Shown piece after piece: positions 40,701 through 47,990 of a DNA stretch of 64,000 nucleotides. The notes under the pieces were generated by a model, which was not told the DNA's origin, did no database searches, and worked only from the letters and a program-made list of their open reading frames with translations. The position numbers and the translations under genes are program-made. This DNA comes from Chitinophaga sp. CF118 (GTDB lineage Bacteria > Bacteroidota > Bacteroidia > Chitinophagales > Chitinophagaceae): contig NZ_FOMK01000004.1 in the NCBI RefSeq assembly GCF_900112615.1, forward strand, positions 434,001 through 498,000, given 5' to 3'. Each line of letters starts with the position of its first letter. Within the stretch, counting starts at the first letter, position 1.

Positions 40701-43700
40701 TTTAGAAACATCCTGTGTTACCGTAACGCTATCCTGTTTGGTACAACCATTAGTGCCCTTTACAGTAACATAATACTTACCGGGAGCACTTACACTTACG
40801 GGGTTCTGACCGGCAGTAAAGCCTGTCCAGCTGATAACAGCACCAGTGGTGGTACTCGCTGCCGTTAAGCTAACTGTAGTAGTGCTACAATTTAAAGCAG
40901 CAGGTGCAGTTACAGTAAGTGTAGGTTTTGTTGTATCTCTTGTTACTGTTACACTATCCCGTTTTGTACAACCGTTAGTGCTACTTGCAGTAACATAATA
41001 CTTACCTGGAGCACTTACACTTACCGGGTTCTGACCGGCAGTGAAACCTGTCCAGCTGATCACGGCACCTGTTGTGGTACTCGCAGCTGTTAAGTTAACC
41101 GCAGGTGTTGTACAGTTGATAATACCTGGTGCCGTTACTGTAAGATTAGGAACAGTAATACTCTGTATAACTGTTACACTATCTTTTGTAGTACAACCAT
41201 TGATGGTATCTTTTGCTGTTACATAGTATTTACCTGGAGCACTTACACTTACTGTTTTCTGACCAGTAGTAAAGCCCGTCCAGGAAATAACTGCACTTGC
41301 AGTAGTGGAAGCTGCAATCAGATTAACAGCAGTTTTGGTACAACTTAAGGTATCCGGTTTCGTTACAGTAAGCACAGGTACTGTGATATTCTGTAAAACC
41401 GTAGCAGTAGCATTGGCGGTACAACCGGAACCTGGTGCTGTAACTATTAATGTATATGCACCTGGAACAGTTACGGTAGGATTCTGTAACGCAGACGTAA
41501 AGCTATTTGGACCGGTCCAGCTATAGGTGGCACCCGGTATAGTAGAACTACCTGTAAGTGTAACGGTTGTAGTGCTACAGGTAAGCGGTCCGCTTACAGC
41601 AGCAGTAGCATCTACGTTCACTACATCAGTACCTGTCAGTTTTACGTTATCAAAGAAATACCTTTCAGTAACATCAGAATTGCGCGTTTTTACAATGACT
41701 TGTAAAGTGCTGCCATTCAGGGCTGCAGAACTGAAGGAGAAAGATGCTGTGCCTGTTGTGTTGGTGGCACCTATTCCTGCGAAATCTTCATACGCAAGTG
41801 TTTCAGCACCACCATTCAGTTTATAGTACACACGTATGTAGTCGTCCGATTCAAACGCATCATTGGAAGAAGCTGTTTCACTTCTGAGATCCACTGATAT
41901 AACAATGTTCTTTTTACTCGAAATATCTACAACACCGGATGACCATACTCCTTCTGCAGCAGAGCTGTAGCTTACTTTAAACTCATTATTCTGTACGGAA
42001 TAAGTACCTGATCCGGTATTGGCGACAGTCCAGCTGGTAGCACCATTATCAACAGTGGTTCCATTTGCTAATGTAAAATCTTCCCACCAGAAAGCAGATG
42101 GTGTAGCTGCACCGGATGATACCTGTACAGATTGTGTAGCAGTACAACCATTAGCCGGATTTGTTACGGTAACTGTATAGGTACCGGCTGTATTGACTGT
42201 TGGACTCTTCAATGTACTGGTAAAGCCATTAGGGCCGCTCCAGCTATACTGTGGACTCGCAACAGAAGTACTTGCATTGATCACAATGCTGGTTTGACAT
42301 CCTAAAGAACCTCCACTCGCTGAAAGATCGGGCGCTGCTTTATCTTCGGCCACAGTTACAGGAGCAGAAACGGTACAGCCACTTGGTAAAGTAGCCGTTA
42401 CAATATATTGTCCACCTGCTGTAACAGTAGGGTTCTGCAGTGTAGAAGTAAATCCATTAGGACCAGTCCATGAGTAAGATGATACTGTACTGCTTGGAGT
42501 GACAGTAATCTGTGCAGAATTAGCACATGTTACTGTTCTGCTAACAGCAGTAGTTAATGTTACTGCAGGATCAACACCTGCCATTTTCACATTATCGAAA
42601 TAATAAAATTCATCATTACCGGTAGCACGGGCCCTTACCACAATCTGTATGGTATTGCCACTCAGTCCGCTTAACGAGACATTGGAATAAGTAGTGCTGT
42701 GACTATTAATACTACCTAACTTTTCTCCAAACAATACTTCTGCACCACCGTTCAATTTATAATAGAAACGGAGATAGTCAACAAGTTCACCTGAATCATT
42801 CATCACCACACTACTGTTTAATACAGAACTCCGGCAGTCGGCAGATACTTTCACATTTGTTTTACCTGCGATATTAACAACACCTGAAGTCCATACTGCA
42901 TCAGCCAGGCCAGTATTACTGGCTCTGAATGCATTGCTTAATACAGAAAAAAGTGTGGCAGTAAAAGGTTTCGTTGAAGTAAAGCTGGTTGTTCCATTAT
43001 CAGAAGTAACACCATCGGATAAGGTGAAATCTTCTGTCCAGAAAGCATTTTGTGCAGCTGTACCTGACGTTACGGTTACTGATTGTGAGGCAGTACATCC
43101 GTTTACAGGATTTTTCACCGTCACGACATAAGTACCTGCCGTACTAACGGTAGGGTTTTTAGCCGCACTGGTAAAACTGTTTGGACCTGTCCAGCTATAG
43201 GTCGCATTTGCTACTGACGTATTTGCATTGAGCGTTACACTGGTAAAACATGCCAGAGAGCCTCCTGTTGCCGAAATATCGGGAACTACCTTATTCTCTG
43301 TCACAACTACTATATCAGAGCCGGAACCGGTCGAATTTGTACCTACAACGGTATAAGTACCAGCTGTTGAAACAACAGGATTCTGTGCAGTAGAAGTGAA
43401 ACTGTTTGGACCTGTCCAGCGATAAGTAACATTAGATGCTGAGGAACTGGCGGACAATGTCAGGGATGAATTTGCACAGGTAAGGGTGCCATTATTACCG
43501 GCTACAGCAGTAACTGGTATGGCACTTGCGCAGGGCCCATTTTCCTTAAAAACCCTGTATTCTTCTATATAGTACTTGGATGTTTGTGTACTTCCATTGT
43601 TATAATTGTAGAGTTTTACTATTAATTGGATTGTACTACCTGTTAATACAGGAGATGTAAAATCAATGGTACCGAAGTTACCTGTCCGTTGATCCAGCAG

Positions 43701-44087
43701 GGTTTCAGCACCTCCGTTGATCCTGTAATATATTTTCACATATTCGGAGCTGTTCTGGTTTCCTTCTGCAGTGATCTTCACTGCGGCCTGGAAATCTGAA
43801 TAACCTGCAACGGAAAATACATTAGAGTACCAGATACCCTCTCCACCGAGGTTTTCTGCCATGATCCTGTTCGACTTCACGGCGAAGTACCCGGAACTGA
43901 CAACCTTGGTAGCATCCAGGTACCAGCCATCGGCGGCAGTACTTATTGTAGTACCATTTACAAAGGGGAAAGTTCCTGTAATGATTGGACACTCCGGAGT
44001 GGCCATGGCAGGAGGTTTAAAGGCTAATAATAGCAGGATAAGGGATATAATCGGCTTATATCCTCTGGTGAGTAGAGTTTTCTGCAT
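31779..44087 (-). CDS. Giant 4102-residue Ig-like repeat surface protein with T9SS type A sorting domain
   Basis: The protein has a signal peptide (about 1-30, ending PPAMA) and three jelly-roll-like domains (about 36-185, 340-510 and 660-830; recurring FWTEDFTLSDG and YYKLNGGAE motifs) separated by Ig-like domains. About 39 tandem copies of a 75-residue Ig-like unit follow (about 900-3820), each running from TKPNLTxTAPATLTC through ISWTGFPAGQNPVSVSAPGKYYVTA to GCTTIDSVTVTQD, with two Cys per unit. Two more Ig/PKD-like domains come next, then a type A sorting domain (about 4025-4102: NAYPNPFTERAYITF). It is exported by T9SS and anchored or released at the surface, and would extend as a very long fibre. 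An adhesin, gliding or biofilm role is inference. It is one uninterrupted frame of 12.3 kb. Confidence 0.93.
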   Translation of the reverse strand: MQKTLLTRGYKPIISLILLLLAFKPPAMATPECPIITGTFPFVNGTTISTAADGWYLDATKVVSSGYFAVKSNRIMAENLGGEGIWYSNVFSVAGYSDFQAAVKITAEGNQNSSEYVKIYYRINGGAETLLDQRTGNFGTIDFTSPVLTGSTIQLIVKLYNYNNGSTQTSKYYIEEYRVFKENGPCASAIPVTAVAGNNGTLTCANSSLTLSASSSASNVTYRWTGPNSFTSTAQNPVVSTAGTYTVVGTNSTGSGSDIVVVTENKVVPDISATGGSLACFTSVTLNANTSVANATYSWTGPNSFTSAAKNPTVSTAGTYVVTVKNPVNGCTASQSVTVTSGTAAQNAFWTEDFTLSDGVTSDNGTTSFTSTKPFTATLFSVLSNAFRASNTGLADAVWTSGVVNIAGKTNVKVSADCRSSVLNSSVVMNDSGELVDYLRFYYKLNGGAEVLFGEKLGSINSHSTTYSNVSLSGLSGNTIQIVVRARATGNDEFYYFDNVKMAGVDPAVTLTTAVSRTVTCANSAQITVTPSSTVSSYSWTGPNGFTSTLQNPTVTAGGQYIVTATLPSGCTVSAPVTVAEDKAAPDLSASGGSLGCQTSIVINASTSVASPQYSWSGPNGFTSTLKSPTVNTAGTYTVTVTNPANGCTATQSVQVSSGAATPSAFWWEDFTLANGTTVDNGATSWTVANTGSGTYSVQNNEFKVSYSSAAEGVWSSGVVDISSKKNIVISVDLRSETASSNDAFESDDYIRVYYKLNGGAETLAYEDFAGIGATNTTGTASFSFSSAALNGSTLQVIVKTRNSDVTERYFFDNVKLTGTDVVNVDATAAVSGPLTCSTTTVTLTGSSTIPGATYSWTGPNSFTSALQNPTVTVPGAYTLIVTAPGSGCTANATATVLQNITVPVLTVTKPDTLSCTKTAVNLIAASTTASAVISWTGFTTGQKTVSVSAPGKYYVTAKDTINGCTTKDSVTVIQSITVPNLTVTAPGIINCTTPAVNLTAASTTTGAVISWTGFTAGQNPVSVSAPGKYYVTASSTNGCTKRDSVTVTRDTTKPTLTVTAPAALNCSTTTVSLTAASTTTGAVISWTGFTAGQNPVSVSAPGKYYVTVKGTNGCTKQDSVTVTQDVSKPSLTVTTPGIITCTTPTVNLTATSATSGVTITWTGFTAGQGTVSVSAAGKYYVTAKTTNNCSSTDSVTVTQDISIPVLTVTAPGVLSCATPVVNLTAASTTTGAVISWTGFTAGQNPVSVSAPGKYYVTAKTANGCTKLDSVTVTQNSTIPNLTVTAPGNLNCTTTTVNLTAASTTTGVTITWTGFTAGQNPVSVSAPGKYYVTAKSSNGCTKIDSVTVVQDVVKPSLTVTTSGTLNCTTSSITLSATSATSGATITWTGFTTGQNVINVSTPGKYYVTAVASSGCSTKDSVTVTQDIAKPNLSVATPGIFSCSTVSVSLSASSTTTGTTITWLGFAAGQNPVTVYAPGKYYVTAKNTLTGCITSDSVTVTQENNKPDLTISPVGKLNCNTPFLYLTASSSTSGATITWSGFSPGQNQIMVFDPGTYYVTVRTSSGCFNTDSVKVVQDLGRGNMKIQTPGIISCVSPFASLNVTGTDPGAVITWAGFQSGQNNISVNDPGTYYVTVRGANGCLTMDSVKVIQDVSKPLVTITQAGTLSCSSISVNLTAASVADAATITWAGNAAGQNTITVYDPGTYYVTVRGGNGCINRDSVKVIPDTIKPVLTITKPDTLSCAVFTVNLTAATTTPGATITWGGFAAGQNPVTVSTPGTYYVTVRGTNGCQKTESVVVAQKLLGPGLSVTQPEILTCAKTSVSLTATSTATGLTISWTGFPAGQNPVSVSAPGKYYVTARTSTGCTTIDSVIVTQDITKPNLTTTAPATLTCATTTVSLAAASTTTGTVISWTGFPGFPAGQNPVNVSAPGKYYVTARSTTGCTTIDSVIVNQDVTKPDLSVTEPAILTCGTTTVNLTAESTTAGAIISWTGFPAGQNPVSVSAPGKYYVTARSTTGCTRIDSVTVNQDITKPNLSVTAPATLTCARTTVSLTATSATPDAIISWTGFVTGENPVNVSAPGKYYVTARSITGCTTIDSVTVIQDFSKPNLTTTAPATLTCATTTVSLTAASTTTGATITWTGFTVGQNPVSVSAPGKYYVTARSTTGCTTIDSVTVTQDITKPNLTTTAPATLTCATTTVSLTAASTTTGAIISWTGFPAGQNPVSVSAPGKYYVTARNTTGCTRIDSVTVNQDITKPNLSITAPATLTCGTATVSLTAASTTTGAIISWTGFPAGQNPVSVSAPGKYYVTARSTTGCTTIDSVTVNQDITKPNLSVTAPATLTCATTTVSLTAASTTTGVTITWTGFPAGQNPVSISAPGKYYVTARSTTGCTTIDSVTVNQDITKPNLSVTAPASLTCAATTVSLTAASTTTGTTISWTGFPSGQNPVSVSAPGKYYVTARSTTGCTTIDSVTVTQDITKPNLTTTAPAILTCATTTVSLTAASTTTGATISWTGFPAGQNPVSVSAPGKYYVTARSTTGCTTIDSVTVTQDITKPNLTTTAPATLTCGTTTVSLTAASTTTGTTISWTGFPAGQNPVSVSAPGKYYVTVRSATGCATIDSVTVTQDITKPNLTTTAPAILTCGTTTVNLTAASTTTGTTISWTGFPAGQNPVSVSAPGKYYVTARSTTGCTTIDSVTVTQDITKPNLSTTTPAILTCATTTVSLNAASTTTGAIISWTGFPAGQNPVSISAPGKYYVTARSTTGCTTIDSVTVTQDITKPNLTITAPAILTCATTSISLTAASTTTGTTISWTGFPAGQNPVSVSAPGKYYVTARSLTGCVNIDSVTVLQDITKPNLTTTTPATLTCSATTINLTAASTTTGATISWTGFPASQNPVGVSAPGKYYVTARSTSGCTTIDSVIVKQDITKPNLTTTTPATLTCAETTISLIAASSTTGTSITWTGFPVGQNPVSVSAPGKFYVTARSANDCITIDSVMVLQDVTKPTLTTTAPATLTCATTSVSLSATSTGATISWSGFPAGQNPVSVSAPGKYYVSARSTTGCITVDSVTVNQDITKPVLTVTTPSILTCGTTSVSLSATSTGATISWSGFTAGQNPVSVSAPGKYYVTARSATGCITVDSVTVTQDITKPNLSVTAPATLTCATTTVSLNAASTTTGAIISWTGFAAGQNPVSVSAPGKYYVTARSASGCTTIDSVTVTQNIAKPTLLISTPAILTCATTSISLQATSTTGVTITWTGFPAGQNPVTISAPGKYYVTARNTIGCTSIDSVEIIQDIAKPILTVNTPATLTCATTSVNLQATSADATISWTGFPAGQNPVIVSAPGKYYVTARSETGCTSIDSVTVTQDITKPNLSVTAPATLTCATTTVSLNAASTTTGATISWTGFPAGQNPVSISAPGKYYVTARSTTGCTTIDSVTVNQDITKPNLSITAPATLTCATTTVSLNAASTTTGATIRWTGFSAGENPVSISAPGKYYVTARSTTGCTTIDSVTVNQDITKPNLSITAPATLTCATTTVSLNAASTTTGATIRWTGFSAGENPVSISAPGKYYVTARSTTGCTTIDSVTVTQDITKPNLSITAPATLTCATTTVSLNALSTTTGATIRWTGFSAGENPVSISAPGKYYVTARSTTGCTTIDSVTVNQDITKPNLSVTPPVTLTCATPSINLTAASATTGATISWTGFTTGVNPVSISAPGKYYVTARSTTGCTTIDSVTVIQNITKPSVTVTKPATLTCIVTSVNLEATSPGNTITWTGFTAGQNPVSVGAPGKYYVTVKSSANGCLQVDSVTVVRDKTAPEGVTAGNTGNITCNKPSTNITANSTTTGVTYAWSGPNNFTSNNASAAVTVGGVYNLLVVNTATGCSVSANTTVTKNTTLPVTIINPPTAALSPLSFDVLTARSVTGASYKWTLTSDDPNWTMAAGAASAILTYMSGEEGSSGTFKLKVTDNANGCSDSAQLVLTVPISTVTETIEAETSAFVAAPAAVEPVIEYNAYPNPFTERAYITFKSPVTTKVTVEIFGYSGASERILYNDLARGGESYKLVFNPANLPSGMHYCVIRTNGKVYATRLLLVR
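32625..41395 (-). repeat. Tandem array of about 39 units of 225 bp within the giant gene
   Basis: The DNA repeats with a 225-bp period, for example GATATCCTGATTAAC at 33516 and again at 33741. Three units are 72 codons and one is 78. Counting from the protein N-terminus, units 1-12 are diverse and units 13-39 are much more alike. Units 35-37 (about 33150-33740) are nearly identical in DNA. This pattern indicates recent internal expansion by unequal crossing-over towards the 3' part of the gene. Confidence 0.92.
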
Positions 44088-44826
44088 TTAGAAATTGTTT
44101 TGTTAACGGTATAGGAAAATTCTTTGTCGGATTAAATAAATAACTATTTTTACTAATATAACTTGCTTCAGAACCTATAGTCGCATATAGCCCACTGACC
44201 TATTTTGTACTGATTTACAATTAGTTGAATTTTTATGTAGCAGGATTTACTCACATGAAATCAAAACACAATGAAAACAAACCATGAAGAAGAATACGTT
44301 ATGCCTTTCCCTGGCATACCAACAAACATCTCCAGGTTCCGCGAATTGATTATTCGCAACAGATGTCTTTGCTTTGAATATGCAAGTTGGCAAAACTGAC
44401 TGGATAGGACTAGCCTTTTCGTATCGGCCATTACTAAAATGAGTATATGCACACCTGTTTTTGAGTACTAACGCTTATTTTATATAATGGCAATGGGTTA
44501 AGATGCAGTCACACCCGTTATTTCATACATATTTACGCAACAAGAAAACTATTCCATATCTAAATTGAGGAACCTGATAACAACAGCTAATGGGAGCTGG
44601 ATGCAGGTTCATGTCTGCTCATGCATCTGAAGCCTACAGTAAGTAACTTAATATTAACCAGTTAAAAATGCACAGAACTATTTTTTTTCCTGCTGGCAAC
44701 ATTTGCCATGATCTCCAAATGCTTGCCACTGCAAGATCTACTGTAAAACATGAGGTATCAGAATCTATTTATTCCACGTGCCGCTAATTTTTTCATCCTG
44801 TATCTCAACGTGCAAATACATTCTTG
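44088..44826. other. Divergent intergenic region between the giant gene and the response regulator
   Basis: About 740 bp separate two divergently read genes, so both promoters should lie here. No clear TTTG/TAnnTTTG pair is visible for either. The only frame worth noting is the doubtful small ORF at 44271-44399. Otherwise I see nothing recognisable. Confidence 0.4.
44271..44399 (+). CDS. Doubtful 42-codon ORF
   Basis: The ATG at 44271 opens a 42-residue frame (MKTNHEEEYVMPFPG to EYASWQN) with mixed, protein-like composition but no recognised domain, signal peptide or ribosome-binding site. A minus-strand frame overlaps it. It is listed only because nothing else occupies this gap. Confidence 0.2.
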   Translation: MKTNHEEEYVMPFPGIPTNISRFRELIIRNRCLCFEYASWQN

Positions 44827-45495
44827 ATGAATACTGTAGTCTATAAAATATTGCTTGTAGATGAGGACCAGGTATTTGTAAGACAAACCAGACAATTACT
44901 GGTTTCACAAACATATGAAACCTACACTGCGGCCTCAGAAGAAGAGGGGATGATCATCTGCCAGCAACAACAACCAGATTTGATCATATGTGGTGCCCAC
45001 CTCAGAGGAACAGGTGGTCATCATTTTATTATGGCACTTAGAAATGAACCCAGCTTTGATCATATTCCGCTGATATTTATCACAATAAAAGATAATAAAC
45101 AGGAAATGAGAATGGCTATGAACCTTGGTGCTGATGATTACCTGGCAAGGCCTTTCAGGAAGCGGGATCTCCTATTGAGTATCCGCTCACGCCTTGGCCG
45201 TTTTGCTAAATTTAATCATGTACGCCCTCCTGATGCTGTCAGCTCCGTATCATTGTCCGATCCTACTTCTGCACAACAGGCATTATATCACCGATTGGGT
45301 AAAGCTGAAAACCGGATCATTAAAATGATCGCAGAAGGTAAAAGCACTAAACAAATGGCTGATGAACTAAATGTGAGTATCCGAACCATTGAAAATCATC
45401 GTTACAGGATAGCCGGAAAACTAGGTGTAGCCGGGCGAAATGCACTCACAGAATTTGTGATCAGAAATATCATACAACAACAAAAGCCAATGTAA
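44827..45495 (+). CDS. LuxR/NarL-type response regulator with a degenerate receiver domain
   Basis: The start is ATG 44827, with a TTG one codon earlier. The 222-residue protein has an N-terminal receiver (about 5-125) and a C-terminal LuxR-type helix-turn-helix (about 155-215: IIKMIAEGKSTKQMADELNVSIRTIENHRYRI). The acidic pocket D12/D14 and the Thr (T86) are present. The phospho-acceptor Asp is replaced by Gly at position 56 (PDLIICGAHL), and the usual Lys of the KPF motif is Arg (R108 in ARPF). It therefore should not be phosphorylated in the normal way and may work constitutively or through another signal. No histidine kinase is adjacent. The divergent giant surface protein is a possible target, by position only. 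Confidence 0.9.
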   Translation: MNTVVYKILLVDEDQVFVRQTRQLLVSQTYETYTAASEEEGMIICQQQQPDLIICGAHLRGTGGHHFIMALRNEPSFDHIPLIFITIKDNKQEMRMAMNLGADDYLARPFRKRDLLLSIRSRLGRFAKFNHVRPPDAVSSVSLSDPTSAQQALYHRLGKAENRIIKMIAEGKSTKQMADELNVSIRTIENHRYRIAGKLGVAGRNALTEFVIRNIIQQQKPM

Positions 45496-45551
45496 CGTAA
45501 ATGTGATGGGATGTATTTCCTATCTTTATCCTGCATTTACTTTACACCTTT

Positions 45552-46814
45552 ATGAGTACGATTCCCCCTTCTGAACAAAGTTCTCTGCAAAATGCAACAC
45601 CCCAGCAACTAATGCAGGCTACTGCATTTAACCACCAGGAACTATTTTGTATGAATGCAATGGTGGTGAATGGAGAGATCCATACGGCTGATGGTTTCAA
45701 ATGGACACATGCTGGTTCGGATAATGAATCTATGATCGCTTTTCCGGTACTTTCTGCAGATAATGCAGACAAAGAACTTGATAAGGTGATGGCATACTAT
45801 CTTCACCATCCTCCCCAGGGAGTAGGCTGCTGGTCACTGGACCCTACGCAGCCATCAGACCTTGGTGTAAAACTACTGGCACGCGGCTTTCAGCCGGGAT
45901 GGCGTCCGCAATGGATGTCAAGAGATCTTGATAAGATAAACATTAACCCTCTCCTTCCCGGGCGCCTGGAAATCAGAGCTGATAGTAATGCACCCATCCA
46001 CATGATAAAACAACTTCCCTATGCCAGTCTTTCTGATAGTGGCGTAAACCAGGCCATACTCAATGCATTTCCAGAACGTACACAAAGATTTATTGCGCTC
46101 ATGGATGGACAGATTATTGCACAGAGCAACGTATTATTTTCAGGAGGTGTTGCAGGCATTTATAATGTAGGTGTAGTGCCATCTGAAAGAAACCAGGGTA
46201 TTGGTAAAGCCATAGTACTGGCTACCTGCCAATTTGCAAAAGAAAGAGGTTATCACTATGCTGTACTGAACGCTACCGGCCGACGGATGTATGAGAAAGC
46301 GGGATTCAATTGGATGGGCAATGGATGGACATGGTGGCTAAAAACCGCCAATCTTGTTGCACACCCACCAACACCTGCACAGATAGCCATTGCAGAGGCA
46401 ATTGGAACAGGGAATTTGTCTTCTCTTGATGATAATGCGGATTATTCATTTCTCATGACTAATGGCATGACCCTTATGCAACTGGCGGTGCATTGCCACC
46501 AGCCAGCTTCTGCCGACTGGCTGGCATCCCATATGATTCCTTATACTGTACTTGATGCCTGGGATCTGGGCTGGATAGACCGGGCTACTACATTACTGAA
46601 AAAAGATCCCGCACAAGTGAATCAGCAATATGGAGAACCGGCTACTACCCTACTGCATATAGCCGTAGACAGAAATGATATCCCGCTTGCTCAACTCGCA
46701 CTGTCCGCGAATCCTGATCTTCAGATCAGGGACTATTACTATAATTCCACCCCACTTGAATGGGCGCGGCACTTACATAGAACAGAAATCCGACAGCTGA
46801 TTGAACTACACTGA
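45552..46814 (+). CDS. GNAT N-acetyltransferase fused to C-terminal ankyrin repeats
   Basis: The 420-residue protein has an N-terminal half resembling a tandem GNAT arrangement. The active-looking GNAT domain is at about 150-275, with acetyl-CoA-binding VVPSERNQGIGKAIVLAT and the NATGRRMYEKAGF strand-helix. The C-terminal 130 residues show ankyrin-like helices (TLMQLAVHCHQP, TTLLHIAVDRNDIPLAQLAL and TPLEWARHLHRTEIRQLI), about three repeats. Ankyrin repeats normally bind proteins, so the fusion suggests acetylation of a protein partner, or a scaffold for the enzyme; this is inference. It begins 56 bp after the response regulator gene and converges with the DUF4260 gene, leaving 4 bp between the stops. 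Confidence 0.88.
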   Translation: MSTIPPSEQSSLQNATPQQLMQATAFNHQELFCMNAMVVNGEIHTADGFKWTHAGSDNESMIAFPVLSADNADKELDKVMAYYLHHPPQGVGCWSLDPTQPSDLGVKLLARGFQPGWRPQWMSRDLDKININPLLPGRLEIRADSNAPIHMIKQLPYASLSDSGVNQAILNAFPERTQRFIALMDGQIIAQSNVLFSGGVAGIYNVGVVPSERNQGIGKAIVLATCQFAKERGYHYAVLNATGRRMYEKAGFNWMGNGWTWWLKTANLVAHPPTPAQIAIAEAIGTGNLSSLDDNADYSFLMTNGMTLMQLAVHCHQPASADWLASHMIPYTVLDAWDLGWIDRATTLLKKDPAQVNQQYGEPATTLLHIAVDRNDIPLAQLALSANPDLQIRDYYYNSTPLEWARHLHRTEIRQLIELH

Positions 46815-46818
46815 TCAT

Positions 46819-47175
46819 CTAATTACGCCCTATAGGACCTAAATGAGTGTCTTTAAAACCAGTTACATACTTCAATCCATACCCAAACATTCTGTCCATT
46901 GATGAGTGCGCAAACAGGATTATACCGGTGAATAAAATCACATCCTGATGATAGTAAAAACCAGCTAAATAAACGAGGATAGCAATAGCTTTGTGATGAA
47001 CAAAGTTATAAACAAATGCACCCGTTTTATTACCTCCCAGATAACCTGTCATACTGAGATCCGGAAGGAGAATGCATACAGGAAATAGCCACCATGCATA
47101 TGGAGATTGAAAATGGAAAGCGATAATGGCAAGGATAAAGAGTGCCAGTTCTTCAAGGATAAGTGTAGTTTTCAT
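46819..47175 (-). CDS. DUF4260 family small membrane protein
   Basis: The 118-residue protein has about four hydrophobic segments (LILEELALFILAIIAF, YAWWLFPVCILLPDL, AIAILVYLAGFYY and VILFTGIILFAHSSMD) and the ending RMFGYGLKYVTGFKDTHLGP, which I associate with DUF4260. It is probably an inner-membrane protein of unknown function. It follows the Crp-like regulator by 29 bp on the same strand, so the two are probably co-transcribed. Confidence 0.85.
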   Translation of the reverse strand: MKTTLILEELALFILAIIAFHFQSPYAWWLFPVCILLPDLSMTGYLGGNKTGAFVYNFVHHKAIAILVYLAGFYYHQDVILFTGIILFAHSSMDRMFGYGLKYVTGFKDTHLGPIGRN

Positions 47176-47204
47176 CTTTTAAATTTCAGGTATGGTGTCT
47201 ATAA

Positions 47205-47777
47205 TTATTTTTCCTTCTTTGCACGGACCTTACTCAAAAACTCCGGTGTAAATCCAAGGTAAGAGGCCAGCATATATTGAGGAATCCGCTGTACAAACCC
47301 TGGGAAAGATTTATTAAAGTGATGATATCTTTCTTCTCCACTGAAAGTGTAGATATACTTAATTCTTTGCTGGGAAGCGGTGTAGGCTTTCTGGAACACT
47401 AATCTGAAGTAACGTTCCATTTTGGGAATTTTGGTGAACAGTTCTTCCTGCACAGACTTTTTTAATACAGCTATTCTTGCATGTTCTACTGCCTGCAAAA
47501 AAAATTCGGAAGGAGTTTCTTTTTCAAGACTATCATAATCAGAAATCCACCAGTTATCAATTCCAAAATGCAGGATCTGTTCAATACCGTTATCATTCAT
47601 GTAATACAAGCGGAAACAGCCTTTCAGGATAAAATAATTGGCCATGCAAACCTGCCCCTGCCGCAGCAGATAATCTTTCTTGTTCACTTCCTGGCAGACA
47701 ATGTAAGATTGAAGAATTTCCTGCTCTTCTTCGCTTAGTGAAACAAATTTCTGTATATGATTTAAGAGGGCTTGCAT
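47205..47777 (-). CDS. Crp/Fnr family transcriptional regulator
   Basis: The ATG at 47777 is preferred; the codon at 47786 is TTG. The product is about 190 residues. The N-terminal cyclic-nucleotide-binding-type beta-barrel spans about 15-120 (LLRQGQVCMANYFILKGCFRLYY, then ILHFGIDNWWISDYDS). The C-terminus has a shortened helix-turn-helix (IPQYMLASYLGFTPEFLSKVR). Many Bacteroidota members of this family lack the residues that bind cAMP, and the phosphate-binding cassette is not evident here. It probably controls itself and the DUF4260 gene downstream. Confidence 0.9.
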   Translation of the reverse strand: MQALLNHIQKFVSLSEEEQEILQSYIVCQEVNKKDYLLRQGQVCMANYFILKGCFRLYYMNDNGIEQILHFGIDNWWISDYDSLEKETPSEFFLQAVEHARIAVLKKSVQEELFTKIPKMERYFRLVFQKAYTASQQRIKYIYTFSGEERYHHFNKSFPGFVQRIPQYMLASYLGFTPEFLSKVRAKKEK

Positions 47778-47834
47778 CTTAAACAAAGGAAGTGAAAAAT
47801 CCGGAAATTAATATTCTTTAGTTATATGAATATA

Positions 47835-47979
47835 GATTGCAAATGATCAATAAATACACGGTACCTGCCTGTTTAGTTTCTTAATTTAGCTTTTGAACAA
47901 GATTTCAGATCAGATCTTTATTGCACTTCACCTAAACATCACGGCAGCTAATGTGTATTTATTGATCATTAAAGCAATC
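47835..47979. mobile_element. Candidate MITE-like element with about 25-bp terminal inverted repeats
   Basis: The 18-bp core AATGATCAATAAATACAC (47842-47859) is repeated exactly in reverse complement at 47953-47970. The match extends outward through GATTGC (47835-47840) and GCAATC (47974-47979), with a 1-nt against 3-nt spacer difference. The 93-bp interior has no ORF. It starts just beyond the S10 peptidase stop codon (47991). No clear target-site duplication is seen, so a pair of regulator-binding sites or a long-loop hairpin are alternatives. Confidence 0.5.
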
Positions 47980-47990
47980 GCGCATAACAA

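Noticed and set aside
32625..41395. CRISPR-like regular repetition
   Set aside because: The 225-bp period is a whole number of codons in one continuous frame and encodes Ig-like units. There are no short repeats separated by unique spacers.
44261..44452. 63-codon minus-strand frame
   Set aside because: It overlaps a slightly better plus-strand frame, has no signal or domain, and lies in a divergent promoter region.
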